A DNA stretch of 63,598 bases from the NCBI RefSeq assembly GCF_000296855.1, contig NZ_CAKC01000038.1:1-63598 (forward strand). Reading direction: 5' to 3'. The notes under the pieces were generated by a model, which made no database searches, had not been told where the DNA came from, and saw only the letters and a list, made by a program, of their open reading frames with translations. A program made the translations under genes and the position numbers. The DNA is from Lactobacillus gigeriorum DSM 23908 = CRBIP 24.85 (GTDB taxonomy: Bacteria; Bacillota; Bacilli; Lactobacillales; Lactobacillaceae). Position 1 is the stretch's first letter; each line of letters starts with the position of its first letter. Shown here piece after piece: positions 34,322 to 44,658 of the stretch.

Positions 34322-34337
34322 TGTTACACGTGTAACA
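34322..34337. other. parS-like site 3, perfect palindrome
   Basis: TGTTACACGTGTAACA is a perfect 16-bp dyad with the CACGTG core. It fits the ParB consensus TGTTNCACGTGAAACA except for one A to T change that completes the symmetry. It lies between gnd and its terminator, about 9 kb left of oriC, where functional parS sites usually lie. Confidence 0.65.
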
Positions 34338-34338
34338 A

Positions 34339-35724
34339 CTATTTTTCTTCATACCATTCCATATGGTAAACGCCAGGGCGATCATTACGTTCATAAGTAT
34401 GAGCACCAAAGTAGTCGCGTTGACCTTGGATCAAGTTAGCTGGTAAATCAGCGTTGAAGATTGATTCAAGATAGTTAAGCGAAGCGCTTAGAGTTGGTGT
34501 TGGAATTCCTGATGCAGCAGCTACTGCCACTACTTGACGTAAAGCAGGCAAGTTGTTGGTCATTAATTTCTTGAAGTAAGCATCTTGGAACAATACACTG
34601 ATATCTTTGTCGTTCTCGTAAGCATTTTCGATATCTTTAAGCATTGCTGAACGAATGATGCATCCCGCCTCCCAATTTTGGGCGATTGCTGGGTAACGTA
34701 GGTTCCAACTATAAGCCTTAGCTGCCATGGTTAATTGTTGGAAGCCTTGAGCATAAGCTACAGCTTGTGCTAATTGGAGTGATTTTTCTAATGCGGTGAT
34801 CAATTCCGGTTTGTCTTGTTTTTCTGTCACACGGTGATGTTCTTCTCTAGTAGTTGCCTTAGACATAAATCTTGCAATTACCGCCTCAGCAATCACACTG
34901 ATTGGAGCTCCTAGACTGACGCCGTCTTCTAACATCCAATTACCAGTTCCCTTGTATGAAGCCTCATTAAGAATATGATCGATAATATGATCTGGTGTCA
35001 AATCATCTTGTTGTTTTAACACCGCAGCCGTAATTTCTGTTAAATATGAAGGTACTAGATCTTCGTTCCAGTCATTGAAAATTGCTGACATTTCATCATT
35101 AGTCTTGCCTACTACTTGACGCAAAATATCATAAATTTCAGAAAATTCTTGCATAATTGCATATTCAATGCCGTTATGAACCATTTTTACATAGTGACCG
35201 CTTGAACTCTGGCCAATGTAGCTGACACAAGGACGACCTTCAGGAGTTTTTGCAGCCATCGCTTCTAATATTGGTGCTACTTCATTGTAAGCTTCTTCAT
35301 CACCGCCAGGCATTAGAGCTGGTCCATTCAAGGCTCCCTCTTCACCACCAGATACTCCCATTCCGATAAAGTGGATACCTGATTGTGCTAATTCTTCGCA
35401 TCTTCTTGTTGTATCATGGAAATTAGAATTTCCTCCATCAATTAAAATGTCACCTTTATCAAGCAAGGGCAACAATCTCTTGATAGTTTCATCGACTGGG
35501 CGTCCTGCCATAATTTGAATCAAGATCTTGCGTGGCTTTTCAAGTGCATCAACAAATTCTTCCCAAGTGTAGCATGCCTTCAATTTATCATCTTCATATT
35601 TTGCAAAAGCATCTACCTCAGGTTTATCAATACTAAATCCAGCAACTGAGAAGCCATGGTTTCTAACGTTCAAGGCTAAGTTCTTACCCATCACGGCTAA
35701 GCCGATAACACCAAATTGTGACAT
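34339..35724 (-). CDS. gnd: 6-phosphogluconate dehydrogenase (decarboxylating)
   Basis: The 461-residue cytoplasmic enzyme oxidises 6-phosphogluconate to ribulose-5-phosphate and CO2 with NAD(P)+. It has the Rossmann start GVIGLAVMGKNLALNV, the substrate loop FIGMGVSGGEEGAL, the catalytic-lysine segment VKMVHNGIEYA, and the C-terminal RDYFGAHTYER. Length is between the short (300) and long (470) classes and fits the long NADP class. GGAGG precedes the start. It is monocistronic. It would supply pentose-phosphate for nucleotide salvage along with the kinases at 14 kb. Confidence 0.95.
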   Translation of the reverse strand: MSQFGVIGLAVMGKNLALNVRNHGFSVAGFSIDKPEVDAFAKYEDDKLKACYTWEEFVDALEKPRKILIQIMAGRPVDETIKRLLPLLDKGDILIDGGNSNFHDTTRRCEELAQSGIHFIGMGVSGGEEGALNGPALMPGGDEEAYNEVAPILEAMAAKTPEGRPCVSYIGQSSSGHYVKMVHNGIEYAIMQEFSEIYDILRQVVGKTNDEMSAIFNDWNEDLVPSYLTEITAAVLKQQDDLTPDHIIDHILNEASYKGTGNWMLEDGVSLGAPISVIAEAVIARFMSKATTREEHHRVTEKQDKPELITALEKSLQLAQAVAYAQGFQQLTMAAKAYSWNLRYPAIAQNWEAGCIIRSAMLKDIENAYENDKDISVLFQDAYFKKLMTNNLPALRQVVAVAAASGIPTPTLSASLNYLESIFNADLPANLIQGQRDYFGAHTYERNDRPGVYHMEWYEEK

Positions 35725-35780
35725 AAAAAATCCTCCATTAAAAAATCGCTAGTATAATTATAACTTTTAGTCACAAAATA

Positions 35781-35815
35781 AAAAAGCCTGCTTTCCTTAC
35801 GAAAACAGACTTTTT
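35781..35815 (-). terminator. Terminator of pyruvate oxidase gene
   Basis: A stem AAAGTCTGTTTT/AAAGCAGGCTTT with G-U pairs is followed by a T-run on the minus strand. Confidence 0.75.
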
Positions 35816-35836
35816 ATCTTTTAACTAATTAAGAAA

Positions 35837-37651
35837 TTAGTGTTCTGAAGCACCTGAAGTTGCTTCTGGTTCTGGATCTGGTTCTGGTTCTTCTTCGTGT
35901 TGAGATGCACCTGAAGCAGCATCAGTTTCCACACCATACTTTTCAGCAAAGTAGCTGAATGGCTTCAAGTCTTCAGCATGGTAGAACTTAACGAATTCTG
36001 GGTCACCAAGAGTGTTAAGTTCAGTTGAGTAAGCCATGTGCTTAGTGTACTTAACGTCAATAAGCATAGGACCATCCATGTTCTTCCATTCCTTAACAGC
36101 AGCTTCAAATTCGTCCTTAGTACGTACAGTTACAGCTGGTACGTTCATACCTTCAGCAACCTTAGCCCAGTCGTTGTCTGGCATGATAACACCTGACAAT
36201 GGTTGGTTTGATTCATCTCTTTGTTCAGCTTCGATGTAACCAAGAGTTTCGTTAGTAAATACAACGTTCAATACGTGCATGTTGTAACGAGCCATAGTCA
36301 ACAATTCTTGGTTCATCATTGCGAAACCACCGTCACCAGCTAATTGCCATACTTCACGGTCTGGCATAGCAGTTGCAGCAGCAAGAGCAGCAGGAGCACC
36401 GTAACCCATAGTTGCGTGTAAACCTGAAGTGGTCCATCTTTGGTCACCGTGAAGGTCTAACATACGGCAAGTGTCCATGTTTACGTTACCAACATCAAGA
36501 GCAAAGATAGCGTCATCTGCAGCGTACTTGTTAATTACGTCAAAGATTGGTTCTTGACGAACACGGCCTTCATCCTTAAGGTGGTCATCCTTGAATGAAT
36601 CCATCCATGCATCCCAGTTTTCACGGTCTGCAAGAGCTGCCTTGTAAAGTGGTGATTCTTCACGTTCTTCACCAGCATCGATCAATGCACGAAGTGACTT
36701 CTTAGCATCAGCAAGCATTGAAACGTCTACTGAGTGACGCTTACCAAACTTAGCTGAGTCAACATCGATTTGGATAACCTTAGCGTTCTTGTTGAACCAT
36801 AATACTGAGAATGGTGAGTTGTTACCAACCCAAACAACTAAGTCAGCGTGGCTTTGGATTTCGTTAGCTGGCTTAGCACCGATACGTCCAATAGTACCCA
36901 TGTATGCTGGGAAGGCAGCTTCAACGATACCCATACCAAGGTATGATGAAAGAAGTGGAGTCTTGTACTTGTTTGAGAATTCCTTTAATTCTTCACCAGC
37001 ACCCTTAGCACCTAAACCGTAGTAAACAACTGGGTTCTTAGCTTCCTTGATCAACTTAGCAGCTTCTTCAACAGAAGTCTTAGTTGGAGCTGGGTAGTTG
37101 TCTTCTACCTTAGCTTCGTAGTTTACACGGAAGTTGTCTTCGATTGGTTGCCAACCTAGGTCCTTAGAAATAATAACAACTGCAGGACCCTTTCTTGCGT
37201 AAGCTTGACGAATAGCTTCGTCAACAACTACTGGAATAAGTTCAGCAGTCTTAGGTTGACGGCACCATACGCTAGCATTTTGGAACCACTTGTCTTCATC
37301 GAAAGCTTGGAAGAAGTCGATGTCTTGACGGCTAGTTGGAACGTTAGCAACGATAGCTACCATAGGGGTCTTGTCGAACTTAGCGTCGTACAAACCGTTG
37401 AACAAGTGAGCAGCACCAGGGCCAGCTGAACCGAAGCAGACACCAAGCTTACCAGTAAGCTTGTATTCTGCTGAAGCAGCTAAAGCACCTGCTTCTTCGT
37501 GACGAACTTCGATAAACTTCATCTTGTCCTTGAAGTTGTAAATAGCGTTCATACTTGAGTCGAATGAACCGCCAGGAAAACCATAAATGTGGTCGATATG
37601 CCAGTCATATAAAACTTTTAACATAGCATCTGAGCCATTAATTTTTGCCAT
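35837..37651 (-). CDS. spxB: Pyruvate oxidase (ThDP, FAD, phosphate-dependent)
   Basis: This 604-residue enzyme converts pyruvate, phosphate and O2 to acetyl phosphate, CO2 and H2O2. The N-terminal ThDP domain has the catalytic glutamate in RHEEAGALAASAEYK, a central FAD domain follows, and the C-terminal ThDP motif is GDGGFAMMNQELLTMARYN. The start at 37651 follows AAGGAG. Codon use is strongly biased to the preferred set, suggesting high expression. The end is unusual: after the normal core (about residue 575) there is an acidic proline tail, EEEPEPDPEPE, between two similar blocks AASGASQH and ATSGASEH. Two cre-like sites upstream suggest CcpA control. Confidence 0.93.
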   Translation of the reverse strand: MAKINGSDAMLKVLYDWHIDHIYGFPGGSFDSSMNAIYNFKDKMKFIEVRHEEAGALAASAEYKLTGKLGVCFGSAGPGAAHLFNGLYDAKFDKTPMVAIVANVPTSRQDIDFFQAFDEDKWFQNASVWCRQPKTAELIPVVVDEAIRQAYARKGPAVVIISKDLGWQPIEDNFRVNYEAKVEDNYPAPTKTSVEEAAKLIKEAKNPVVYYGLGAKGAGEELKEFSNKYKTPLLSSYLGMGIVEAAFPAYMGTIGRIGAKPANEIQSHADLVVWVGNNSPFSVLWFNKNAKVIQIDVDSAKFGKRHSVDVSMLADAKKSLRALIDAGEEREESPLYKAALADRENWDAWMDSFKDDHLKDEGRVRQEPIFDVINKYAADDAIFALDVGNVNMDTCRMLDLHGDQRWTTSGLHATMGYGAPAALAAATAMPDREVWQLAGDGGFAMMNQELLTMARYNMHVLNVVFTNETLGYIEAEQRDESNQPLSGVIMPDNDWAKVAEGMNVPAVTVRTKDEFEAAVKEWKNMDGPMLIDVKYTKHMAYSTELNTLGDPEFVKFYHAEDLKPFSYFAEKYGVETDAASGASQHEEEPEPDPEPEATSGASEH

Positions 37652-37746
37652 ATAAGTGCATCTCCTTAAAAACAATACTTTTCATAGATTATTAAAACAT
37701 AAACTTTCACATTTGCAAATATTATTTATCGGCGTCAGATTAACAT

Positions 37747-37826
37747 TGTAAACGCTTTTTAAAAGAATGTGATTTCACAAACTTGGAACCATAATCTTAT
37801 TTTATTCCTTATTGTTAGCGTTTTTA
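37747..37826 (-). promoter_or_regulatory. Two cre-like CcpA sites upstream of pyruvate oxidase
   Basis: TGTAAACGCTTTTT (37747-37760) and TGTTAGCGTTTTTA (37813-37826) resemble the cre consensus TGWAARCGYTWWCA. They lie about 100-175 nt upstream of the start codon in a long AT-rich leader (37652-37976). Carbon control of pyruvate oxidase is known in other lactobacilli. Promoter boxes here are not clear. Confidence 0.5.
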
Positions 37827-37976
37827 AATGTGAATTACTTACCAAATGATAGCACTTTCTAGTCAATAAACTATCTTTTTAATCAAATTTATAGTATAAA
37901 AAACAAAAAATTTTTTTCAAAATATAAAATCCCATCGAATTTTTTTGATTTTTCAATGGGACGAATACATTATCTG

Positions 37977-39866
37977 TTATTTTTTCGCATAGCGACCATT
38001 TTGAATATAAACACTCAAAATCGCCAAATCAGCTGGGTTTACACCCGAAATTCTTTCTGCCTGTGCTAGAGTTTCAGGACGAATCTTTTCAAATTTTTGT
38101 CGAGCTTCAGTGGCAAGACCTTCAATTGCGTTGTAATCAATATTAGCTGGGATCTTCTTGGCTTCTTGACGACGCAAACGATCGATTCTAACTTGTTCCT
38201 TCTTTATATAACCTTCATACTTGATGTTAATTTCAACTTGTTCCTTAACATAGCGATCACCAGCAATTTTTTCACCAGTTAGGCGTTCAATATCAGCAAT
38301 CGTAACTCTTGGACGGCGTAAGAAAATATTAGCTTTAAGGCCTGCACTTAGGGCGTCTTCACCTAAAGCCGCTAAATAATTTTGAACGGCTTCAGTTGGA
38401 TGAATCGTAATTTGAGCCAGTTGATCCTTGGCTTCTTGAATAGCTGCTTTTTTAGCTTCAAAAGCCTCATATCTTTGATCTGAAATCAAACCTAATTCAT
38501 GACCATAGGAAGTTAGACGCAAGTCAGCATTATCATGACGTAAAATCAATCTATATTCGGCTCTAGAGGTCAATAAACGATATGGCTCATCAGTACCTTT
38601 AGTTACCAAATCATCAATTAAAACGCCAATATAAGCCTCATCACGGCCCAAAGTAAAGCTAGGCTTATCTTGTGCACGCAAAGCTGCATTAATTCCTGCG
38701 ATCAAGCCTTGACCTGCAGCTTCTTCATAGCCTGAAGTACCATTCATTTGGCCAGCAGTAAATAAATTCTTGATGTGCTTAGTTTCCAAAGTATGCTTCA
38801 ACTGCCATGGATCGATTACATCATATTCAATTGCATAGCCTGGACGCATCATTTCTGCATGTTCCAAACCGGCAACCGTATGAAGCATCTCTAATTGAAC
38901 TTCTTCAGGCATCGAAGTTGAAAAGTCACCAACATATACTTCCTTAGTCTTCTTGCCTTCTGGTTCAAGGAATAATTGGTGACGATCCTTATCCGCAAAA
39001 CGTACTACCTTAGTTTCAATTGAAGGACAATATCTTGGTCCTACGCCAACAATGTCACCACTAAACATCGGTGAGCGATCAAGATTGGCATTGATGATCT
39101 TATGGGTTTCGTCATTAGTATAAGTCATCCAACACGAAATCTGATTTTTGAGATAGTCTTCATCCCTAGTCTCGTATGAAAAATGCCGTGGAATTTCATC
39201 CCCTGGCTCTTCCTCTGTTTTAGAGTAATCAATCGTATTGCCATTTACTCTTGGAGGGGTACCAGTCTTAAACCGGCGTAATTTGAAGCCTAATTTTTCA
39301 AGATTCTCAGATAATTTGATTGCTGGTAAAGTGTTGTTAGGACCAGATGAATAGTTCAACTCACCAATGAAAATTCGCCCGCGAGCTGCTGTCCCCGTAG
39401 TCAAAACGACAGCTTTAGCATGATACTTAGCACCGGTATTGGTAATCACTCCACGACAAATACCGTCTTCAACTACCAATTCATCAACTACAGCTTGACG
39501 CAAAGTTAAGTTAGGCGTATTTTCAATCGTATCCTTCATATGCTCATGGTATTCCCACTTATCGGCTTGCGCCCGCAAAGCTCGAACTGCAGGTCCCTTA
39601 CCTGTATTAAGCATTCTCATTTGAATGTAAGTGGCATCGATATTTTTACCCATTTCGCCACCTAGAGCATCGATTTCTCTTACTACAGTTCCTTTTGCAG
39701 GACCACCAACTGATGGATTACATGGCATAAAGGCCACCATATCCAAGCCAATTGTTAATAACAGCGTTTTTTGACCCATTCGTGCACTTGCAAGCGCTGC
39801 TTCACTTCCTGCATGACCCGCACCTACGACAATCACATCATATTCATTTGAATCATATGTCTTCAT
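37977..39866 (-). CDS. mnmG: tRNA uridine-34 5-carboxymethylaminomethyl modification enzyme, MnmG
   Basis: This 629-residue FAD protein, with MnmE, installs the carboxymethylaminomethyl group on wobble U34 of tRNAs. The dinucleotide-binding start is [16 protein letters not shown]. Family stretches [13 protein letters not shown] and [20 protein letters not shown] are present, as is the helical C-terminus ending in [17 protein letters not shown]. The ATG at 39866 is chosen since AAAGGG is 9 nt away; the ATG at 39875 touches it. It lies 26 nt downstream of mnmE in the conserved order next to the origin. rsmG and parAB, often next in other Firmicutes, do not follow. Confidence 0.95.
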   Translation of the reverse strand: MKTYDSNEYDVIVVGAGHAGSEAALASARMGQKTLLLTIGLDMVAFMPCNPSVGGPAKGTVVREIDALGGEMGKNIDATYIQMRMLNTGKGPAVRALRAQADKWEYHEHMKDTIENTPNLTLRQAVVDELVVEDGICRGVITNTGAKYHAKAVVLTTGTAARGRIFIGELNYSSGPNNTLPAIKLSENLEKLGFKLRRFKTGTPPRVNGNTIDYSKTEEEPGDEIPRHFSYETRDEDYLKNQISCWMTYTNDETHKIINANLDRSPMFSGDIVGVGPRYCPSIETKVVRFADKDRHQLFLEPEGKKTKEVYVGDFSTSMPEEVQLEMLHTVAGLEHAEMMRPGYAIEYDVIDPWQLKHTLETKHIKNLFTAGQMNGTSGYEEAAGQGLIAGINAALRAQDKPSFTLGRDEAYIGVLIDDLVTKGTDEPYRLLTSRAEYRLILRHDNADLRLTSYGHELGLISDQRYEAFEAKKAAIQEAKDQLAQITIHPTEAVQNYLAALGEDALSAGLKANIFLRRPRVTIADIERLTGEKIAGDRYVKEQVEINIKYEGYIKKEQVRIDRLRRQEAKKIPANIDYNAIEGLATEARQKFEKIRPETLAQAERISGVNPADLAILSVYIQNGRYAKK

Positions 39867-39892
39867 CAATTTCATCCCTTTAAATATTTTTT

Positions 39893-41278
39893 CTACTTAC
39901 CTAAACAGAATTGGCTAAACAAAGCATTAATCAATTCATCAGGCGCACTATCCCCTGTTATCTCGCCTAGAGTTTCCCAAGCACCCGTTAAATCGATTTG
40001 AGCAATATCAACTGGAACTTCATCATCAACTGCTTGAATTACGTCTTTTAATTGTTGCTTGGCCTTGTTTAACAAACCAACTTGGCGCTGATTCGTAACC
40101 AAGATTTGATCTTGAGAATTCTCAATTCCCGAGAAGAATAATTGCTTGATCAAGTCCTCTAAACTGGACAAATTATCTTCCTTCAAAATCGAAGTAGCAA
40201 CTACTTCGCTTCCACTAATAGCTTTCATTTCTTCAGGAGTTACTTTTTGGCCTAAATCACTCTTGTTTAGAACAATGATACGTTTTTTATTAGCAGTCAA
40301 TTCCAATAATGCGCGATCCTCATCGTTTAACTCTTGGCTTGCATCGATTAAAAGCAAAACTAAGTCTGCCTGTTCCAATGCTTTTTGTGAGCGGGCAACG
40401 CCAATTTTTTCAACCTTATCATCTGTATCATGGATTCCAGCGGTGTCGATCAATTTCAAAGGCACGCCTCTAACAGAAACATACTCTTCTAAAGTATCAC
40501 GCGTAGTCCCAGCTACATCAGTAACAATTGCCTTATCGCTTTGAGTCAAATAATTCAATAGGGAAGACTTGCCAACATTTGGTTGTCCCACAATTGCAGT
40601 AGCTAAACCATTACGCAAAATTGTACCTTCTTGCGCACTCTGAAGTAATTTATCGATTTTGGCAATAATCGTCTCTGAAGCAGCTCTCATTTGTTTAGCC
40701 GTTACTTGATCAGCATCATATTCAGGATAATCAATATTTACCTCAACATTTGCCAAAGTATCTAATAGGTTTTGCCGCAACTCGTTAATTTTACTGTGAA
40801 GACCTCCAACTAACTGTCCGACAGCCACTTGACGTGCTTTATCTGTTTTTGCACGGACAATATCCATTACACTTTCAGCCTGCGTCAAATCGATTCGACC
40901 GTTAACAAAAGCACGCTTGGTAAATTCGCCTGGATCTGCCATTCTCGCACCATTAGCCAATAGCAGCTGCAAGATGTGGTTGGTTACCACTATACCTCCG
41001 TGACAGTTAATCTCGACGATATCTTCGCGGGTAAAAGTCTTAGGTGCGCGTAGAACGGTAACCATTGCTTCATCAATCATCGAGTCATTAGCAGGATCTA
41101 CAATGTAGCCATAGTGAATGGTATGCGATGGCACCTTCTCCAAATCTTTGCCTTTAAAAACTCGATTGGCAATTTGAACTGCCTCTTCTCCTGACATTCT
41201 TACAATCGATATTCCGCCTTCACCAATCGGCGTCGAAATAGCTGCAATTGTATCAAATTCCGTTAAAGTTTGAGCCAT
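39893..41278 (-). CDS. mnmE: tRNA modification GTPase MnmE
   Basis: The 461-residue partner of MnmG has an N-terminal tetrahydrofolate-binding domain (about 1-120, starting [20 protein letters not shown]), a helical domain, and an inserted G domain with [12 protein letters not shown] (G1), [13 protein letters not shown] (G3) and NKSD (G4). The C-terminal FCLGK carries the conserved cysteine. It cycles GTP with potassium and dimerises to drive the U34 reaction. The start at 41278 follows AAGGTGAAG. It is cotranscribed with mnmG. Confidence 0.95.
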   Translation of the reverse strand: MAQTLTEFDTIAAISTPIGEGGISIVRMSGEEAVQIANRVFKGKDLEKVPSHTIHYGYIVDPANDSMIDEAMVTVLRAPKTFTREDIVEINCHGGIVVTNHILQLLLANGARMADPGEFTKRAFVNGRIDLTQAESVMDIVRAKTDKARQVAVGQLVGGLHSKINELRQNLLDTLANVEVNIDYPEYDADQVTAKQMRAASETIIAKIDKLLQSAQEGTILRNGLATAIVGQPNVGKSSLLNYLTQSDKAIVTDVAGTTRDTLEEYVSVRGVPLKLIDTAGIHDTDDKVEKIGVARSQKALEQADLVLLLIDASQELNDEDRALLELTANKKRIIVLNKSDLGQKVTPEEMKAISGSEVVATSILKEDNLSSLEDLIKQLFFSGIENSQDQILVTNQRQVGLLNKAKQQLKDVIQAVDDEVPVDIAQIDLTGAWETLGEITGDSAPDELINALFSQFCLGK

Positions 41279-41390
41279 GATTTTCTTCACCTTTTTCAAT
41301 AAAAAAAGTGCAATATACCACCACAAATAAGATTCATGATGGATAAAGCACTTTGACTACTTTATCTAAAAATGATTTTAGATGATTTAT

Positions 41391-42260
41391 TTAATTTTTG
41401 CGTCCTAAACGCTTATAAGCTTTCCGCAACTTGCGTTTACGCTCACGTTCAGCCTCAGCCTTAGCTTCTTGTTCCCGACGATATTTAATCGGATTTTGTA
41501 AGAAGAAGGTTTGGATGGCTTGGAATAAGTTAGAAATTACCCAGTAGAGTGAAATTGCTGATTGGAAGAATATTGCATATACCCCAACAAGCAAAGACAT
41601 ACTATACATCATTACCTTGGACATTACATTTTGACTAGACTTAGGAATCGACATTTGACTAATGTAAGTTGAAACAAAAGTAAACGCAACTGCTAAGATT
41701 GGCATTACGTAATATGGATCAGGCTTTCCTAAATCCATCCATAGGAAATGACCATTTTGCAATTCTGGTGTTCTTCTAATTACATCATACAAAGCATACA
41801 TTACGGGTAACTGGATCAATAAAGGCAAGCATCCGGCATACGGATTAACCCCTGCTTCTTTATATAACTTATTAGTTTCTTCTTGAAGCAATTGACGTGA
41901 TTCAGCATCCCTACCTGGATACTTTTTACGTAAAGTATCCATTTCAGGTTGAATCTGTTGCATCTTGGTTGAACTCTTAATTGAAATAGCGTTCAACGGA
42001 ACCAGAATGATTCTGACCAAAATCGTAAAGACGATAATCGTCCAACCATAATTATTATGAAGCAACCTAGCAAGCCAAAGCAAGAATTCAGAAACATAGT
42101 AAAGGATCCAACGATCCCACCAATTACCACTAGTATGAGAAATTGGCGGTGCCGATTGTTGACCGTTAGAAGCACATCCAGTAAGGACTACTGCAAGCAC
42201 AGCGACTGCTAATACAGCCAATAGGCGCTTGACGTTTCTCTTATTCAGAATGTCTTTCAC
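41391..42260 (-). CDS. yidC: Membrane protein insertase YidC (lipoprotein type)
   Basis: The 289-residue insertase assists membrane insertion of proteins alone or with Sec. It has a lipobox at LTGC (Cys29), five membrane helices and the conserved region [20 protein letters not shown] in the first cytoplasmic loop. The chain ends in a basic tail [20 protein letters not shown], as in Gram-positive YidC paralogues that contact ribosomes. A GTG start at 42260, after GAGGAAAAAGAGA, is preferred; an in-frame ATG at 42296 would add a charged leader. It overlaps the 3' end of rnpA by 20 nt, indicating translational coupling. Confidence 0.9.
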   Translation of the reverse strand: MKDILNKRNVKRLLAVLAVAVLAVVLTGCASNGQQSAPPISHTSGNWWDRWILYYVSEFLLWLARLLHNNYGWTIIVFTILVRIILVPLNAISIKSSTKMQQIQPEMDTLRKKYPGRDAESRQLLQEETNKLYKEAGVNPYAGCLPLLIQLPVMYALYDVIRRTPELQNGHFLWMDLGKPDPYYVMPILAVAFTFVSTYISQMSIPKSSQNVMSKVMMYSMSLLVGVYAIFFQSAISLYWVISNLFQAIQTFFLQNPIKYRREQEAKAEAERERKRKLRKAYKRLGRKN

Positions 42261-42630
42261 TCTCTTTTTCCTCAATTTCATCTGGCATTTCTTCAATGAC
42301 GTGAGCTAAGGACAGAGCGTGCAATAAATTTATGCGTACCTTAGTCATGTCAAATTCTCGAGCATATGGGCGGGTTATTACCAAAAAGTCAATTTGCGGA
42401 TCAATTCGCTCCTTGATCTCTGTTAGCGTCGCCCTGATGTAACGCTTGAGTCGATTTCGAGCAACAGCTGTATGACCAACTTTTTTCCCTACAGAAATCC
42501 CTACTCTAAAATGTTTATTTTCAGGCTTTCCTACCTTATAGATTACAAAAGCTCGATTGGCAAAAGAATCACCAGTTTCAAATACCTGCTGAAAATCCTT
42601 TTCGGATTTTACACGATAAGATTTTCTCAA
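42241..42630 (-). CDS. rnpA: Ribonuclease P protein component
   Basis: This 129-residue basic protein binds RNase P RNA and helps mature tRNA 5' ends. The RNR signature is visible as [16 protein letters not shown], with the start [14 protein letters not shown]. The initiation codon is TTG at 42630; the nearby ATG at 42640 is in a different frame. The acidic tail [17 protein letters not shown] is longer than usual. A terminator-like hairpin lies between rpmH and this gene, so its supply is probably reduced relative to L34. Confidence 0.93.
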   Translation of the reverse strand: MRKSYRVKSEKDFQQVFETGDSFANRAFVIYKVGKPENKHFRVGISVGKKVGHTAVARNRLKRYIRATLTEIKERIDPQIDFLVITRPYAREFDMTKVRINLLHALSLAHVIEEMPDEIEEKESERHSE

Positions 42631-42660
42631 AACGTTTCATTCCACTCTAGTAGACTAAAA

Positions 42661-42684
42661 AAACCACTGGGATCTCAGTGGTTT
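42661..42684 (-). terminator. Terminator-like hairpin between rpmH and rnpA
   Basis: AAACCACTG (minus strand) pairs with CAGTGGTTT and is followed by seven T, starting within the rpmH stop codon. It would let most transcripts end after rpmH, with partial read-through into rnpA-yidC. Confidence 0.7.
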
Positions 42685-42823
42685 AAGCAGATAAGACTTT
42701 TCTACCCTTTGCGCGGCGTCTTGCTAAAACCTTGCGGCCATTTGCTGTACTCATACGCTTCATAAAACCATGAACACGTGAACGATGACGCTTCTTTGGT
42801 TGGTAAGTTCTCTTAGTTGTCAT
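42683..42823 (-). CDS. rpmH: 50S ribosomal protein L34
   Basis: This 46-residue, very basic protein, [20 protein letters not shown] and onward, is the standard L34 sequence found beside the bacterial origin. TGGAGGTG lies 7 nt upstream of the ATG at 42823. It has its own promoter (42873-42901) facing away from dnaA. Confidence 0.97.
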   Translation of the reverse strand: MTTKRTYQPKKRHRSRVHGFMKRMSTANGRKVLARRRAKGRKVLSA

Positions 42824-42872
42824 AAATTTGCACCTCCATTTAATTTTGTGCTGTCTGCACAATTTACTATTT

Positions 42873-42901
42873 AGAATAGCATGATTACTAGAAAAAACCA
42901 A
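42873..42901 (-). promoter_or_regulatory. rpmH promoter
   Basis: On the minus strand TTGGTT (42896-42901) and TATTCT (42873-42878) are 17 nt apart, giving a transcript leader of about 45 nt before rpmH. Confidence 0.55.
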
Positions 42902-42959
42902 GTAAAAAATCCAAAAAATCTTCTTTTCTTCTTGACTTTTTTGCAAAAATCAAGAAAGT

Positions 42960-43240
42960 ATCTGTGGAAAAATTAGGCACGATTTTTATCCACAGTAAAA
43001 AATACACAACTATTCCTTATGATTTATCCACAACTCACACGCTGTTAAAAAGATAATCAACAGCATGTGGATAATCTTTAGATTTTCGCGTTATTTCCTT
43101 GATATTATGCTATAATTTATGCACAAGCTGCATGTTTATATCTCTAACTGTGCAAATATTAATATCAGTTATGAGTATTTGATTAAAATAAGAATCCACA
43201 CCTTGTTAATTGGTGATTACTTTTGTTCACTTGTGGAAAA
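42960..43240. other. oriC, left part: DnaA-box cluster upstream of dnaA
   Basis: Perfect or near-perfect DnaA boxes are: TTATCCACA at 42986-42994 and 43024-43032, its complement at 43066-43074, TTATGCACA at 43117-43125, and one-mismatch TGTGGAAAA at 42963-42971 and 43232-43240. The dnaA promoter lies inside, so DnaA can control its own gene. Together with 44655-44815 this forms a bipartite origin like that of Bacillus subtilis. Confidence 0.9.
43108..43116 (+). promoter_or_regulatory. dnaA promoter, extended -10
   Basis: TGCTATAAT is an extended -10 element. The transcription start would fall on the adjacent DnaA box TTATGCACA (43117-43125), which predicts autorepression by DnaA. No clear -35 is seen, as is usual for extended -10 promoters. 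Confidence 0.6.
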
Positions 43241-43293
43241 CTTAATGATTAAATGTTACAATTATTCTGCTTTTATGTTTGGAGGAATACAAT

Positions 43294-44658
43294 TTGTTTG
43301 ATCTTGATAAATTTTGGCAACATTTTAACAATGAAATGCGCGAGCAATTCAATGAAGTTGCCTACAATGCCTGGTTCAAAAACACTAGGCCTTTATCTTT
43401 TGATAAAAATTCGCATGAATTGGTTATTGCCGTCCAAAACCCTGTTACCAAAGGATATTGGGAAAAAAATCTAGCTTCTCAACTAATCCAATCAGCATAT
43501 GGCTACGCAGGAATGGAAATTTTGCCTACTTTTCAAATCGAAGGCGAAGCAGGACCAGAGCGATTTTTTAATTCAACACCGCATCAAGAAGAAAAACCAA
43601 CTCCTGCACCTAGTCCTCGTGATGAATTTACCAAAGACTTACGTTTAAACGATAAGTACACCTTTGATAATTTCGTTCAAGGTGAGGGCAATAAATTAGC
43701 TGCAGGTGCTGCTTTAGCGGTAGCTGATAGTCCAGGTAGTTTTTACAATCCTTTGTTTATTTTTGGTGGTGTTGGTTTAGGTAAAACTCACTTGATGCAG
43801 GCAATTGGCCATCAAATGCTGGCTGAACGGCCCCATGCAAAAGTGGTTTATATCCAGAGTGAAACCTTCGTCAATGATTTTATTAACTCAATCAAAAATA
43901 AAACCCAGGATCAATTTAGAGAAAAATATCGAACCTGTGATCTATTGTTAGTCGATGATATTCAATTTTTTGCAAAAAAAGAGGGTATCCAAGAAGAATT
44001 TTTCCATACCTTTGAAACTCTTTACAATGATCAAAAACAAATCGTCATGACAAGCGATCGGTTGCCAACTGAAATTCCTGATTTATCAGAACGGTTGGTT
44101 TCCCGATTCACTTGGGGCTTACAAGTCGAAATCACGCCACCTGATCTTGAAACGAGAATTGCAATTTTGCAAAAGAAGGCTGAAGGAGAAGGTCTTTCAA
44201 TCGATGACAATACGCTTGACTATATTGCTTCTCAAGTCGACACCAACATTCGAGAACTTGAAGGAGCACTAGTTAAAGTTCAAGCTCACGCCACGATCGA
44301 ACGTCAAGATATTAATGTTACGTTAGCTCGTGAAGCTCTTGTTGACTTAAAGCTTGTCCAAAAAACGCGGGGGTTACAAATCTCTAAAATACAGGAAGTC
44401 GTCGCAAACTATTTCCAGACTTCTACTGCAGAATTAAAAGGAAAAAAGCGAGTTCGCCAAATCGTAGTTCCAAGGCAAATCGCAATGTACTTGGCACGCG
44501 AATTAACTGACTCGAGTTTGCCTAAAATCGGACAGGAATTTGGTGGTAAGGATCATACTACTGTAATGCATGCCTGCGATAAGATTCAACAACAGATCAA
44601 AACCGACGCAGAAATTAAAACCGCCGTGTTCGATTTAAAACAGATGCTTGATCGCTAG
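43294..44658 (+). CDS. dnaA: Chromosomal replication initiator DnaA
   Basis: The 454-residue initiator binds DnaA boxes and, with ATP, melts the origin and loads helicase. Domain I is at residues 1-80, a short variable linker follows, the AAA+ domain has Walker A FGGVGLGKTHL and Walker B LLLVDDIQFF, and domain IV has the box-binding signature GGKDHTTVMHAC. The TTG at 43294 is chosen since GGAGG ends 8 nt before it; an earlier TTG would include the ribosome site, and the ATG at 43275 is out of frame. It is flanked by DnaA boxes on both sides. Confidence 0.97.
   Translation: MFDLDKFWQHFNNEMREQFNEVAYNAWFKNTRPLSFDKNSHELVIAVQNPVTKGYWEKNLASQLIQSAYGYAGMEILPTFQIEGEAGPERFFNSTPHQEEKPTPAPSPRDEFTKDLRLNDKYTFDNFVQGEGNKLAAGAALAVADSPGSFYNPLFIFGGVGLGKTHLMQAIGHQMLAERPHAKVVYIQSETFVNDFINSIKNKTQDQFREKYRTCDLLLVDDIQFFAKKEGIQEEFFHTFETLYNDQKQIVMTSDRLPTEIPDLSERLVSRFTWGLQVEITPPDLETRIAILQKKAEGEGLSIDDNTLDYIASQVDTNIRELEGALVKVQAHATIERQDINVTLAREALVDLKLVQKTRGLQISKIQEVVANYFQTSTAELKGKKRVRQIVVPRQIAMYLARELTDSSLPKIGQEFGGKDHTTVMHACDKIQQQIKTDAEIKTAVFDLKQMLDR

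Noticed and set aside
42768-42783. CACGTG inside rpmH as a parS site
   Set aside because: It is in a conserved coding region and the outer bases do not match the consensus.
43275-43293. ATG 43275 or TTG 43279 as dnaA start
   Set aside because: The ATG is out of frame and stops quickly, and the TTG would place the ribosome site inside the coding region.
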